A stretch of DNA of 64,000 bases from Acanthosepion lycidas. Taxonomy: Eukaryota > Mollusca > Cephalopoda > Sepiida > Sepiidae. The DNA is taken from positions 154,052,798-154,116,797 of the forward strand of contig OZ010571.1 of NCBI GenBank assembly GCA_963932145.1, given 5' to 3'. Positions 22,669 through 34,699 of this stretch are shown here, piece by piece. The first letter of the stretch is position 1, and every line of letters starts with the position of its first letter. Made by a program: the position numbers and the translations under genes. The notes under the pieces are model-generated. The model searched no databases, had not been told where the DNA came from, and worked only from the letters and a program-made list of their open reading frames with translations.

Positions 22669-24773
22669 CATTACAGAGTCGGAGATCTGGGAAGCGTTGA
22701 AGCAGGTTGGCCTGGATAAGTCTCTGGGATTAGATGGTCTTCCCTACGAAGTTTACTTGAGGTTGTCGCACGTTTTTGTTCCTTTGCTGGAACTGATTTA
22801 CAACCACTTTACCTCAACGCTTCACCAGGGGTCTGATCAAGTTGCTGCGTAAGGACAAGGACGGTAGGGTTAGGGAACTTTCGCCCTTTAACGATGTTAA
22901 ACACTGACTTAAAGATTTTGGCGAAGATCTTAGCTAGCCGTTTGCAGCTTGTCCTGTCTAGTCTGATTGGCCCTGAACAGACTTGTGCTGTGAAGGGGAG
23001 GACTATTCAGGATAACCTTCATATGGCACGCTTGATCTTAGAACAAGTCGACAGTGAAGCCGCGTTGATCAATTTAGATCAGTCCAAGGCCTTCGATAGG
23101 GTTGATCATCGATTTCTGGAGGCTGTCCTTTCGGCGGCCGGTTTCAGAGCCGACTTTCGCTCCTGGATCCGACTTTTGTATGCGGCCCCCGGTGCGCTGG
23201 TGGAAGTGAATGGGGTAAGATCGAAGCCTTTCGTATTGTCTCGCTCCATTCGTCAAGGTTGTCCGCTCTCGCCTCTGCTTTACGTTCTTGCTTTGGAACC
23301 ATTCCTTCGCAAGTTAAAGGCGAATCCGGTCCTGCGCGGAATTTCCCTGCCTGGGGCTTCCACCTCAGCCAGGTATTCTGCCTATGCTGACGACGTTTCG
23401 GTTCTTGTGTCGAGCAGAGCCGAGATTGACGAAGTCAGCAAAGAGATCAGTAGGTATGAGATGGTGACAGGGGCCAAGATCAACCGCGATAAGTCTGTGG
23501 GCTTGCTGTTGCGTGCGTGGAAGGGAGTTTCTCTTCCTGGACCTTTCCTCTGGACGGATGGGCCGATCAAGATACTCGGCGTCTGGTTCGGTCCTGATCT
23601 CCAGTTGGAAATGAATTGGTCGGAGGTGCAAGGGAAGGCCGAGATCGCGGTTAATCTGTGGTCTCGGAGGAGACTTTCCCTGAAGGGAAGGGCGGAGGTA
23701 TGTGTTTCACACATATATCCGATCCTCCTTTAACGACTCTCTGTGCTTCCACTCCCGTATGCCAGACTAATGTCATTAGTCCGGACCTTGTTCTCTTTCT
23801 TGTGGAGAGACAAGGCCCCTTTGGTATGTCGCGAGATCTGTTGCCTTCATCCCTCTGAGGGCGGTCTGGGTATGCCTAGCATTGAGATTCGTCAATATAT
23901 GCTTCGCATTACCTTTCTAGACCGAATGTGTCGCGGATTGGATGAGGTGGGCACCTTTTGGAAAGAAGATGTCCGAAAACATTTCCCATCCGTGAGAAGT
24001 GTGCGCTCGTGCGAGGAGGAGGCCGGCCGTAGACCTCGTGCTCCTTCTACCGCGAATGTCGTAGTGCTTTGAAGCTCCTCTTACGGACGACGGATGGCCT
24101 CTCCGACGCCCAGGCGTTGTCTCGTAAGGCATTGTATCAAGTGTTAGTTAGGGGGTCCGTTCAAGATGATCTGATCGACGAGCTCGGTCTTACGAAGCAG
24201 GAGGCTCGCTCAATATGGCCTTGGGCGCCTGGGTTGAAATGTCTCAATAATGATGAGGCATCACTCACCTGGCTGATGATTCGTGGGGCCCTCTGGGTCG
24301 GCAAGAGACTTTGTTCAGCAGGTTTGGAGAAATATCTAAACTGTCGTCGCTGTACTGGGGAAGTCGAGGCCATTGGTCACGCCTTTTTTCAGTGCAAGAC
24401 GGTAGTGCCGTTGTGCAAGTTTGTTGAAGGCCTCATGGTTCACATGCTGCAGGGAAAGTTCTTTGTCCTGGAAGCCAGTTCTGTTTGTAGCAATGTGGTG
24501 CCGCAATTGACGAAGGCTGAACACTATGTGTTCGGTTGCTTACTAGGGATTATGAGAGTCGTGATTTGGACGACGCGTCAGAAGGGATTCCATGAGGGCG
24601 AGAAGTTCACCTCTTCCCAACTGATCTAGTTCTTTAAGCATCAGCTTAAAGTCAAGATTAGGACGGAAAGGCGGCGGCTCACCTCATCGGAATTTGGCAA
24701 AAGGTGGGTGAATCTTGCGCGAATGTGTAGAGTGAAAGGAGCTGACCTGGAGTGGCACTTGGATGTCGGTTAG
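22669..24773 (+). pseudogene. Tx1/L1-like LINE reverse transcriptase, endonuclease-deleted and decayed
   Basis: In order: DKSLGLDGLPYEVYLRL (22710-22770), KLLRKDKDGR, then TMLNTDLKILAKILASRL (22891 on), ALINLDQSKAFDRVDH, SIRQGCPLSPLLYVLALEPF, and the catalytic YADD at 23383-23394. A thumb-like region follows, then a C-terminal Cys/His motif CRRCTGEVEAIGHAFFQC (about 24345-24400), and the end at TAG 24771-24773. These are the landmarks of the Tx1 149-kDa-type polymerase. Lesions are frame shifts near 22805 and 22880, a stop at 23731-23733 (probable Tyr to stop), a shift around 24010-24060 and a stop at 24627-24629. The apurinic endonuclease domain is missing at the 22668 junction. Confidence 0.92.
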
Positions 24774-25520
24774 GTACAGGATTTTGTCCTAACAGGGTTG
24801 AACATAGGCAACCCACCCAGATTTTAGGTTAGACTAGGTTTTCTATTTTGAATCTTTAGTTTTCCCTTTTTTCTAGTAAACTTAGCTAGGGTATGCATGC
24901 GCATTGGTCCCTTTTATTTCTGTCCCTATTTTTCTTTTGTTTAATTCCCCATCCTCTCCCTCGTTAGGTGGTCAGTGACGTCAGTTCTCTGGTGGATGCG
25001 GGGTGCCTTTCGTTTCGTGTGTGTGATTTTCGTATTTGTTGTCGTGTATGATTGTGTGTGTGTCTGTGTGAATGCTTGGAGGAATTAATGTTTTTTTTCT
25101 TATTTTTCTTAGTCCCGCATTGATTTTCGTCTAGTTAACTGATGTTGCTGCCACATTTATGGTTTGTGGGGGTTTTTATTACTAACACAGTTTTGTTTAG
25201 TTTTATTGTAAATATTTTTTAAGTCATATTGTACATAATCATTTTAAAAAATTGTTATTTTATGACCCTCCCCCCACGAACAATATTTGTACATAAGGGG
25301 ACTAGTTAGGACTTCATAGAGAATTTGAGGTATTATGGTAAACGTAGTAAGAAAGGTAGGAGTGAATGTGTTGTTTTGGTGATTGGGACATTGTTGGTGT
25401 GTTTGGGTCCATGTCTGAGACTAGCTAAGTTTTAGATGTAAGACAGAAGAAGACCGTCATTCCCCAACCCCCTTTTAGGCCTTGTGCCACATTTTATACA
25501 TTTTTGTATGAATAAATATT
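24774..25520 (+). other. LINE 3' UTR
   Basis: Non-coding and T-rich, following the RT stop. It includes an AATAAA at 25511-25516 and ends where the identical LTR segment begins at 25521. No poly(A) tail or clear tandem tail is visible at the junction. Confidence 0.65.
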
Positions 25521-25579
25521 ATCTTCCCTCAGCTTGCTCCACAACTGAGTGTTTATCTTGACCACGAGATTGTTCGACA
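25521..25579 (+). repeat. 3' LTR remnant, 59 bp
   Basis: Identical over 59 of 59 bases to 19123-19181 (atcttccctcagcttgctcc ... gttcgaca), followed by the ataac target duplication. The first 259 bp of the LTR are missing. The break lies about where transcription of the LTR would begin. Confidence 0.9.
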
Positions 25580-25584
25580 ATAAC

Positions 25585-26045
25585 AATGAATTTTCCAGAT
25601 ACAACTCCTAGTATTTAATCCATAGATGGGGAGAGGAGATGGATTCTACCCTTTTCCAGGGGTATTTGAAAGAATCTGTCATAGTTTTTATTACCTCTCT
25701 CGGTAGAATCTACTCATCAATGCCAATAGAAAATACTTTACTTTCCTACTCAATGACATTATATCACTTTCATTTTGTTACAAATAAGGACATTCACAAC
25801 AACAACTGATAGATTCACTAAATACTTTCTCTTACTTGTAATGTTAGCTTTAAATATGAATTCGGTCATTTTGGAACAGATTCTCAAAATAACAAATATT
25901 TTCACAATATTTGGTTGCAAATGTCAGAGACAAAAGAAACATTTCTTTTCATATAAGAGTAAGACTTGTTTTTTTTATATAGCCACTAACAAGGTGACTA
26001 GGTATTGTCAAATAAATATTGAGTTCAAGACTGCTTGTTGAAACA

Positions 26046-26079
<34 letters not shown>

Positions 26080-26972
26080 GTCTCCCTGAGAAAAGTTATT
26101 GAGCATCTGACATTAAAAAAGTTTTTCTGCGTTCATGAACAGACTCTTTTTTTATTTCAGATATTGATGACTATGCTGAGATTTTCTGAGTGTGTACATC
26201 AGTATTCGTTTTTAACAATTCCTAGTGCTCCTATCATTACTGGAACACTGGTTGTCTTTGGATGCCACGTTATTGCAGCTTCTATTTCAAGGTCCTTATA
26301 TTTTCCAGTTTGTCAAACTATTTTGCCGAGGTGTGTTTTTTTTATCAGAGTAGAATGATTATATCTCTAAGAGATAGCATCAATGATTTCCAAGTCTTTT
26401 TATTATTACATGTGGGGGGGGGGGTCTGTTTGCTTGTAAAGTATTAGCGGATATTGTATGGTGAAGTCTTAGAGCAACGCTGTTGGTTTGCGTTTGCATC
26501 ATTTTTCTGCATGGGTAAAAGGTCATTCTTGTTGTTCTATTGTCATGGTGTTTTTTTGGGGGGGGGGGTGGGGGTGCTTTTGTTTTGTGTAGTATGAGTT
26601 ATTCCCCCAAGTCTCAATTAGATACTTCAATTTTTTTTTTTTTTTTTTTTTTGTATCAGCAGATGTAAACAGTTGGGGTGCCATGCGATCAGAGAGAAAA
26701 ATATAATAATGTTCATTTCATGGAGAGAAGTCTACGAAAGGTGTGAGAAGTACCTATGAGCATGATTTCTTGCAATTCACATATTTTAGCGTTGCCAGGA
26801 ATTTGATCCACATATTTTTCATGCCGTTTTCGGTATCATTCCCAAAGCCCCAAATAACAAAAGGTAATGTTGTTGTCTTAAGCTACCAGTATTATTATAA
26901 TCATTATTTACTGAAATTGATCAAATAATATAATTTATTATAAATTTCTAACTGATGTTTAGTATCATTCTA
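25585..26972. other. Intergenic with homopolymer and trinucleotide runs
   Basis: (TAA)n at 26048-26079, G runs at 26414-26425 and 26559-26575, and a T tract at 26631-26652. No gene recognised. Confidence 0.6.
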
Positions 26973-27036
26973 TTAGGTTGGTGCAAAAATAATGTCGTTT
27001 TTTGACGTACTTCAAAAGAAAAACGACATTAATAAT
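26973..27036 (+). mobile_element. Mariner-derived MITE fragment
   Basis: Starts with ttaggttggtgcaaaaataa, a mariner-type terminal repeat. It continues tgtcgttttttgacg and after a short loop reads aaaaacgacattaat, the inverted complement of the inner part. The outer 20 bp of the right terminus have diverged or been lost. The same terminus occurs at 17008. Confidence 0.72.
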
Positions 27037-27539
27037 ATATTAATTATTTGGTCAGATTGAGAACTTTTCAGTCCCCCACCTCACAGAGTGACGGAAATTA
27101 AATCATAACACCCAGAATATGTTTCAATTTACTCAGGATTAAACGTACAGATAACTTAAGTAGAGTAAAAATAATCATATGTGTCAGCACTACTCGGGCA
27201 CCATATGTACACACTTTATATTTTCCCTGGGCGTTTAACACAGGCTTGCTATTTTGCTATACATTATTATCCACCACTTATTTTTATTAAAGCAACATAA
27301 GATTTGTATTGTAAACATACAACGGGGCCCCTTTCAGTTTTTCACCAACCAAATAAATCCTTGCCCGCGTTGTTTTTCGCTTCTCATTCATTTCGGTGTG
27401 GACAAAGAATAAAAAAAGTTTGATGCATGTCACCAGGGGGGATGGAAGATGAACGACGCCATGATACGAAATAAAAAAAAACATGAAAATCAGATTTTCA
27501 ATAATTTAACATTCCATTTTACTAGGTTTCTAAATCGAA

Positions 27540-27790
27540 ACCCCTATTTATTCTCTCTGGTAGTAGGTAGGTGACACATATGTCCCTACGCCTCTTCTTC
27601 TTTCTGCCGAGGACATGATTGGCTGAACAGGCGGATCCTCTCTCTCTCACTTCACTCTAACCAGGACTGCTTAAATAAGGCTGCAAACGAAAACTTCTGA
27701 CTTTCGACCAAGTGTCAACTGACCTCACAGGTTTTCATTTATTTTCTTCTCGTTCGGTCAAGTGAGTTGCTGCTTTGAGCGCCAGATTTC
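27540..27790 (+). other. Possible LTR- or promoter-like block
   Basis: A less AT-rich stretch with a TATA-like cttaaataagg at 27671-27681, CT-rich flanks and gattggctga at 27617-27626, which is a CCAAT-type motif on the opposite strand. This arrangement is common in retroelement LTRs. No matching second copy or gag frame follows, so the call is weak. Confidence 0.25.
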
Positions 27791-27806
27791 AAAAACTTCT
27801 TTATCT

Positions 27807-27990
27807 TTCGACCATTAAAAAAACGACACTTCAAACTCCAAAAACATTAAAGAAAAAAACTACACTTCAAACTCCAAAGCCATTAAAAAAAAAAAAAACA
27901 ACACTTCAAACTCCAAAGCCATTAAAAAAAAAACTACACTTCAAACTCAAAAGCCATTAAAAAGACGACATTTCAAACTCCAATATTATT
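27807..27990. repeat. Minisatellite, about 5 units of 32-37 bp
   Basis: Units read cacttcaaactccaaagcc followed by attaaaaaaa and a variable A run. A short lysine-rich open frame on the plus strand comes from the array. Confidence 0.9.
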
Positions 27991-28639
27991 TCGGGTCCAA
28001 TTGACATCCACAAAAACCAAAAGCGAATGAATATTGTATTGTGTCACACAGTATGATGTCAGAAATTAAGATTGTGTGTCGTGTGCTAACACATCCTGGA
28101 AAATATTGCTCTTCAAGTTTACGTCGCACACGAAAACGACCATATTACCTGAATAAAAAGACACAGCATGCTCTTATCACTGAACACGACAGTTACCTTC
28201 TCGCAACCCTAACCGGAGAATGTATACAATGGTATTGGGATTTACTGAGAGGGTATAGCTATGCATTCCCTTAATATTGCTGCAAGTAAAGGATTTCTAC
28301 TGACACTACTGAAGCCACACTTACTCTAATTTGTGTTGCGTCATTCTTGGTGAGCTTCTTTACTCCGTGACTGTCCAGAACCTGGTCTACAAATACTGGA
28401 ATATTCATTTCATCATTGTGGCCGACGTCGAAACTACTACGTGTCACGTACAACATGCGCAAAAGTTCTCCGAGAAAAAACATCCAGCTTCTCAAACGCC
28501 CACAATCCGACGTTTCTGAAAGAAGTTTGATTTAAAAAAAAAAAAAAAAAAAAAAAGAGAGAAGTGTACATCTCCGGAGCACGGCATATGAATGCTTTGA
28601 AACTTATCACAACATACATCAGCCTCTAAAGATGAAACT

Positions 28640-29040
28640 GAGCTCATGCACGGGCACTGGCAGAAATAAAGTTCCTTTATCGCTCTCCCTCTTCCAAAAG
28701 AAAGACTACATCCATTGCTAGATCAGCTACTAAGAAAGTCGGTTCACCATGTCATGTGAGACAATTTTTCTCTCAGGAATCTATCTTATATATCTATGTC
28801 TAGCAATTCGTCCATTCTTAGAATATTGCTGCCATATATTGTTCGGTGCCCTTGCTATTTACCTTGAGCTCCTTGATAAGATCCAAAGAACTGGCAATAT
28901 TATTGGTCCTGATCTGGTGGCTCGGCTTCAGTCACTTACCCACTGCCATAAGGTTGCCACTCTGTACCTTTTAAATAAATACTTTAATGGTAATTATTTG
29001 GATGAGCTCATCGCTATGGTACAGACTTTATGAATTTAAG
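28640..29040 (+). pseudogene. LINE (jockey-like) reverse transcriptase 3' fragment
   Basis: Translates to AIRPFLEYCCHI, ALAIYLELLDKIQR, IIGPDLVARLQSLTH, KVATLYLLNKYFNGNYLDEL. This is the C-terminal segment of jockey-like polymerases, also represented in the minus-strand fragment at 10340-11470. Frames shift upstream of 28790, and no catalytic domain is present. Confidence 0.75.
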
Positions 29041-29478
29041 CACTTGGGGGGGGGGTGATAACCCCCACACACACGCACACAAAAGAAAACAAACAATATA
29101 TGCAAGTAAATCAGAAATGCCAAGCCAATGCTTAAATATAAAATATTGACAAAAACATACTGAACATAACCAGATACCAGATTGACACAACCCACGGAGT
29201 ACCAGCCATGATCACATCCTTTTTCAATAACATCAGGGTTGAGATATTTCTTTTTTGACATAATTGCACAGTAAAAATGAAACAAAAAATACACCACACC
29301 ATAATGCTATAAGATTTTTTTTAATTGGAAAAAAAAAAAGGGGGGGTCATATTATTGACACTTATTAGCTTAATTACTTTTCAGCAATGATAACTGCTTT
29401 AAATGCTAGTAAATTGAAAAAAGATAAAAAGAAAGTCTTTTTAAAGCTCAAATCTGAGAAATATGTAATACTGTAAGG

Positions 29479-29983
29479 CAGTAATTCTCAACTACCGTAC
29501 CTCATTACACTAGTGTACTGTGAAATATTGTCACAGCATATTGAAGAAATCATGACAAAACCATCCAGGCGCGCAATAAAACTGCACAAATAGTTGAATA
29601 GAAAGATTCAAATAAAGTTCATGTTTCTGTCTGTATTTTTTAATCTATGGTTTTATTTCATAACATTTAAAGTATTAACCTTTAAAAATTTGTTAAGTGT
29701 GCCCATGGTCCAATATGGCCCCACATGTCACATTTCAGGATAATTTCTTACAGGCCTATTTGGTTTATAGTCAATTTATGTCTGTTTTATCTAAAACCTG
29801 TTGAAACTGTCCAAAATACAATTTTTGGGGGTTTTTTTCTCTTTTTAAACAGAAAAGTAATAATTAAAGATTGTAAATAAATACAAAAAGTTATTAAAGA
29901 ATTAAGCTGTAATACAAAACAAATACAAGTAAAAAAAAAATCTTACTAATAGTTTCTCTATAAATCAATTTTCTTTTGACCAT

Positions 29984-30014
<31 letters not shown>

Positions 30015-31526
30015 TTCTACAACATTTTTTAAACTTCATCCGATGAAAACTTGTTTGCTGTTGTAAAATATATTCACAAAAATTTGTGCTGCAAAGTGAA
30101 TTCCTTTTCCAGTGTGTTGTTCACAAGTTAAAAACATTTTGGAGAATAATTTTCCAACATTCTTTCAGCAGACTCTCTTGTAGTGGACTCATTATGTTTT
30201 ACAATAAATTTATCTGCATAGTCAAGTATAGCAAAAGTACAAATGATATCTACCATAAGACCTTCTTGAGAAAGTAATTCAAAGTACTGCTTTCTCTGTA
30301 GCATCATCACTATCATTCCCTACCATGACCAGGGAACACATTTCACATTGAAAACATTTAGTTAATTTTCTTTTAATTTTTTCTAATAAAGAAAAAGATG
30401 GTAATGGAAATTTCTCCAAAAGTAATTTGTAGGCTTGTTGAGATATATAGCTCAGTAGTAAGGGCTAACATATTAGTTCTGCAGAAAATGAAGGACGACC
30501 TCTTGGTTGGTGACGTTTTCTTTTTGTAATTCTTTTAGAATTGAGTATGGATGTTCTTCCACCATATTTTGTATGTCATTTGGAAAATTTTCTGACATGC
30601 TAAATTTTGTGAGTTTAAAATTATGTCCATGTATAAATTTTGGTCAATGCAAATTACATTATTTTATAAATGGAAAATGTGTTTCAGGATCAAAGACTAT
30701 TCTATAAATTAGAGTATAATCTTCCTTTTTTAAAAAAATTCAAAACCATTAGGACACACATTTTGCTTCTTCCAACTGAGTAAAATCCTTAATCATATCA
30801 GCTGAAATAAAATCATGTAATTCCGCAGTTTGGACCAGCAGTCATTTTGGAGGCTTTCTGAATTCCATTGTATTCAGAAAAGAGACATTTTTATTTTTTT
30901 CGGAATGTATTGTAGGTATTGGATGTAAATCCCAATTCAATTTGTTTCATTTTCCTTTCAAAATGAATTTCTCTTCAAAATGTTTCAGAGAACTGAAATT
31001 TTGTAGAAAACCAATCTATATGATATGATTAATGAATTTTATCCATTTTTCTGAGTGTGGATTTTCCAAGAGGAAAAGAAAATGTCAATACTTATTCACA
31101 GTTAGTAACATATCCACTAGAACAGCCAAATGCAACACAATTGTTAACACATATATACAATTGAAAATCATAAAAGTGAGGTAACTCACAGCCGTTTATA
31201 ATTCCTGAATTAATAAAAAAAAAAAAAAAAAAAAATAAATATGCATTTTAATGTTGAAAACATGTCTAGGGGATTGAAATAATGTCTGATAAATTCTACA
31301 TTAATTTATGTTCTAAGAATTCAATTTTTAAAGTTACCTCCCTTTTAGATTAGCAATTTTCAAAGTGATCATTCACAATTTTTTTTTTTTTACATTACAT
31401 TACACTAACTTGTTAGAATTCAGCTTGTTAGGTGACATGTGGGACCGTATAACACTAATAATGCCATGATACTTTCATTTGCTCCTAGATGTGCCATTGC
31501 TTTTTAATCAAGGTTGAGAAACAGAG
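29479..31526 (-). mobile_element. Decayed hAT transposon, about 2.05 kb
   Basis: The left end CAGTAATTCTCAAC (29479-29492) and the right end GTTGAGAAACAGAG (31513-31526) form an imperfect inverted repeat of the hAT type (CAGnnnTTCTCAACC). They are flanked by 8-bp direct repeats with one mismatch: ctgtaagg (29471-29478) and ctgtgagg (31527-31534). Eight-base duplications are standard for hAT. The interior has discontinuous minus-strand coding traces (EFRKPPK, LLVQTAELHDFISADMIKDF, QRKQYFELLSQEGLMVDI, NESTTRESAERMLENYSPK) that may be transposase remnants. I cannot place those residues in the hAT catalytic core. Confidence 0.7.
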
Positions 31527-31534
31527 CTGTGAGG

Positions 31535-32753
31535 TACCCCAAAATTATCAATATAAGAACAGAAAAGGTATTGTATTAATAAGGCTAAATAAAATAAACA
31601 GATTAACTGAATAAAGTTTATTTTTTGGCCCTAACTCCTTGATGACACCAGATCATTTTTCTCCATTCAAAATCTACAAATGAATCAATGGAGTTTCTAA
31701 AGGATCCAACTCCACATTATTATTTTGATGTAAAGTCAAAGGCCTTTGAAAATTCCATCATTCAATTCTCCTTTTTCTGTTGATCTTCTTTGATGAGTTA
31801 AGGTAAATTTGAATAGAGGTTCATCAGAGCTGAAATATTGATTACAACAAATATATAAATAATAATTTCTTTTATGATAATGTTCTCTAAAATGTAAAGA
31901 CAAACAATTGGAATAGAAAATACAAAATATTGAAGGAAAATTTTGGAATAATGCCAGAAATACAATAATTTTGGTTTAGCTTATTTATTCAATTTTTAAG
32001 GGCATTTTTTAAAAGGTTGTCTACATTTTTGGTCTCTCCTACTCAGTTGAACAAAACCCAGATGAGGCTCCTGTGATTGGACAGCATAATATTAGAATAA
32101 ATATAGAATACCTTAATTCAAAAATTAAATTTCTGAAAGTACTAAAAGATGATCATTTTGAAATGAAGTTGAAAATTACTCTTCTAAACACCTACCCTAC
32201 CCATAATGTGATCATTTAAACAAAAATACTTTACAATATGGTGATATACATAGGTACATCAATAAGTTTGTAGCCTATGATGAAAAGGCATTTATATTAC
32301 ACAATAAATATTTATTTTTAACAATTTCCTTCCTTGTCAATACATTTAACTACCTCATAAACATAAATACAGTGAAATTTTCATATCAAAATTTAACTAC
32401 TAACTACAAATCAGGCTACAGATTTATTGATCCACCCTCATTTTTGTATGTATGTACATATATATGCCACAAAACTTTAGAGTAAAAGAGTGTAACCCCC
32501 AAGTGAAATTGAGTATCATTTTGTAGAAAGTGGCATATTAATGGACTAGAGTTTAGTGATGTTTCTTATTAGAAACATGCAAATGTCAAACAAATCCAAG
32601 AGATCGTTTCATTCACTTAAGGAGTCAGTCTTTGAGTGTTCCACTGAGTTAAATGAAAACCAATATATATTGTTACAATGTGACAATCATTATTAAAAAT
32701 AAAAAGTAAAATAAATCTCTTACTGAAGAGTTTTAACTAATTATAGACAAGGC

Positions 32754-32785
<32 letters not shown>

Positions 32786-34699
32786 TGCTTTTTATTTAAC
32801 AAAGAATATATGAATGCTATGACTTCTCAGTGAATGAATATCTTTGTACTTAAATACTGCAGGTTCAAATCCATAGGCAATTGCTGCAATAATAAAAAGC
32901 ATATAATCAGATGACACATTCATAAACACTTGCCTCTTAAGAAATATCATAGGAAACATGACAGTCATAGCCAACTCAATTGTTATAAAATGAGACATGT
33001 TTAGACACCACAAATTCAACACAATCTTTCCTTCCTTCAATTTTTTTTTTCCTGTGGTTTTCATAACTTAATAAATACATATCAAAATAGTTTTTAACAA
33101 AGCTGTGAGAAAAAGAATGAAAGTTGATGTGCTATCTTTGCATGTCCTGCAAAGTAAAGGAAACAAATCAAATGACATACCTTATAAATCCCAAATAAGT
33201 AAAAGTTTACAAGCATTCAAAACTGTTAATATATTTCAAAGCAAACTAAATAATTACACACAACAAAATTATCAAAAACATTAAAAATGTAGCTTACATT
33301 GGTTTTACAGTGGAAGCTTTTACTGTACTTGCTTCATAAAGATTTCATAACACAAAATACATTTCTTACATTAATAAACAATATTCACATACTTAGAAAT
33401 TTATGAAACTTGTAAAATTACTTTTAATACATATACGAGGAAAAATATGAAATTGTTTCTTTTTTCTAAACTGTTTTCTCTTATTTTCTATTTTTAAATG
33501 CAGGCAAATATAAAAATGATGAAAGAAAACAGCAAGAAATTTCTCAATCCAATAATTTCTTACATATTAAAATGCAGAAAAGCTTTTAAAATATCATTAA
33601 GATGAGCATAGCATAAAAAAGATTATTATGTAAATAATTAATGGTGTATTTATAAATAATGGTTGCCAGTTTCAAAATGAGTGTTAAGTCAAGATCAGAA
33701 TCACTAGTGAAACAAAAAATGTCTAACTGATTACTAGAGTTAGAAACAAAGGCTTCTAGGTTAATATGATATTAAATCAATGCCTGACTTAGTCACAAAG
33801 CATTGTAGAGATTAAGTGCCAAATCAAAGGTGGGCCCCTTATTTCAACAGAGGACTTTAACAATATCTCAAGTATTTAAAAAAAAAAAAAAAAAAAAAAC
33901 TTGAGTAGCCAGAGCTACTTTGTAGCAAAAATATAATCTTGTCTTATTAGCTATTCAAGAAGTTAACTTACAAAACACAGTGTTTGTGTAGATAACATAA
34001 CTTCTCCAATGGCCAGTAAAACCAGATGATGCTTTACATACATTCAATGTTTACATATAGTACAGATTTTTACAATTTTCATTGGAACGTTGTAATGAAT
34101 ATCCACAGATATTTTGACTGCCTTACAATAATTTTCTGAGTTGTTGATTATCTTCATCAACTCTATATCCAAGAAAATTGTCCTTCCAAGGGGAAATCTC
34201 AAAAGGAAAATGATATGTGACCAGTTGAGCAGCTGGAAATCAACCTTATGATTTTGGGTACATTATTACTCTGACAACTTAACCTAGCACAATTATAAAG
34301 ATAGAATAAAATGTTATTGAAATAAGTGTTCCAGTATCAAAAGATGACAGAGAGATCCGAGATTTATGTGCTGGGAAGAAAATAAAAGAAACATCTTCAT
34401 TACGACTTTTTTTTTTTTTTGCTTTTTTTTTTTTTATTTCCTCATAATATAACAATAGACTTATCAAATAATCTCACACCCACTGTCCTTAGATGAGTCA
34501 ATGAAAAAAAATGAAAGGTACCTATGCTAAATGATGAAATAATGAGATGTGGGGAGAGAAGGACACTCATTGAAGTGTCTTCAACAGCAGCCAAAGTCCA
34601 CATAGAGCAATGGCTTTTGCAGCTTTGCAAAAGAAACTCGGCCACCCCAGAATTGCACCTTGAAAGAGAGAAAAAAAAAAACTGCTGACCACTTTGTAT
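31535..34699. other. 3' flank of the zinc-finger gene, AT-rich
   Basis: Probably contains the 3' UTR of the minus-strand gene. A candidate minus-strand AATAAA (TTTATT on plus) is at 34433-34438, about 260 bp past the stop. There are A tracts at 32760-32786 and 33879-33899. No other gene seen; the MITE at 32251-32438 is listed separately. Confidence 0.5.
32251..32438. mobile_element. Small MITE (mariner-like), 188 bp
   Basis: Inverted termini of 26 bp with about 20 matches: left 32251-32276 contains catcaataagtttgtagcct, right 32413-32438 begins aggctacagatttattgatc. The interior is AT-rich and non-coding. Confidence 0.7.

Larger units (their letters stand above)
18859..25584 (+). mobile_element. 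LTR retrotransposon with an embedded Tx1-like LINE (composite)
   Basis: The composite is bounded by a perfect 5-bp direct repeat, ataac, at 18859-18863 and 25580-25584. Just inside are LTR termini starting TGTAGAA and ending TTCGACA. The order is full 5' LTR (18864-19181), primer-binding site, gag-pro remnant (to about 20600), sequence of uncertain origin, LINE ORF1, LINE reverse transcriptase, LINE 3' region, then only the last 59 bp of the LTR (25521-25579), identical to 19123-19181. The LTR element's own RT, RNase H and integrase are absent. The flanking repeat shows that the outer ends belong to one original insertion. Confidence 0.85.

Noticed and set aside
18859..25584. Simple minus-strand strong-stop template switch as the only origin of the LTR-LINE chimera
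   Set aside because: That route would leave LINE sequence in place of U3 at the 5' LTR, but the 5' LTR has its own complete U3 with TG end and target duplication. LINE insertion with deletion explains more, so the switch model is kept only as an alternative.
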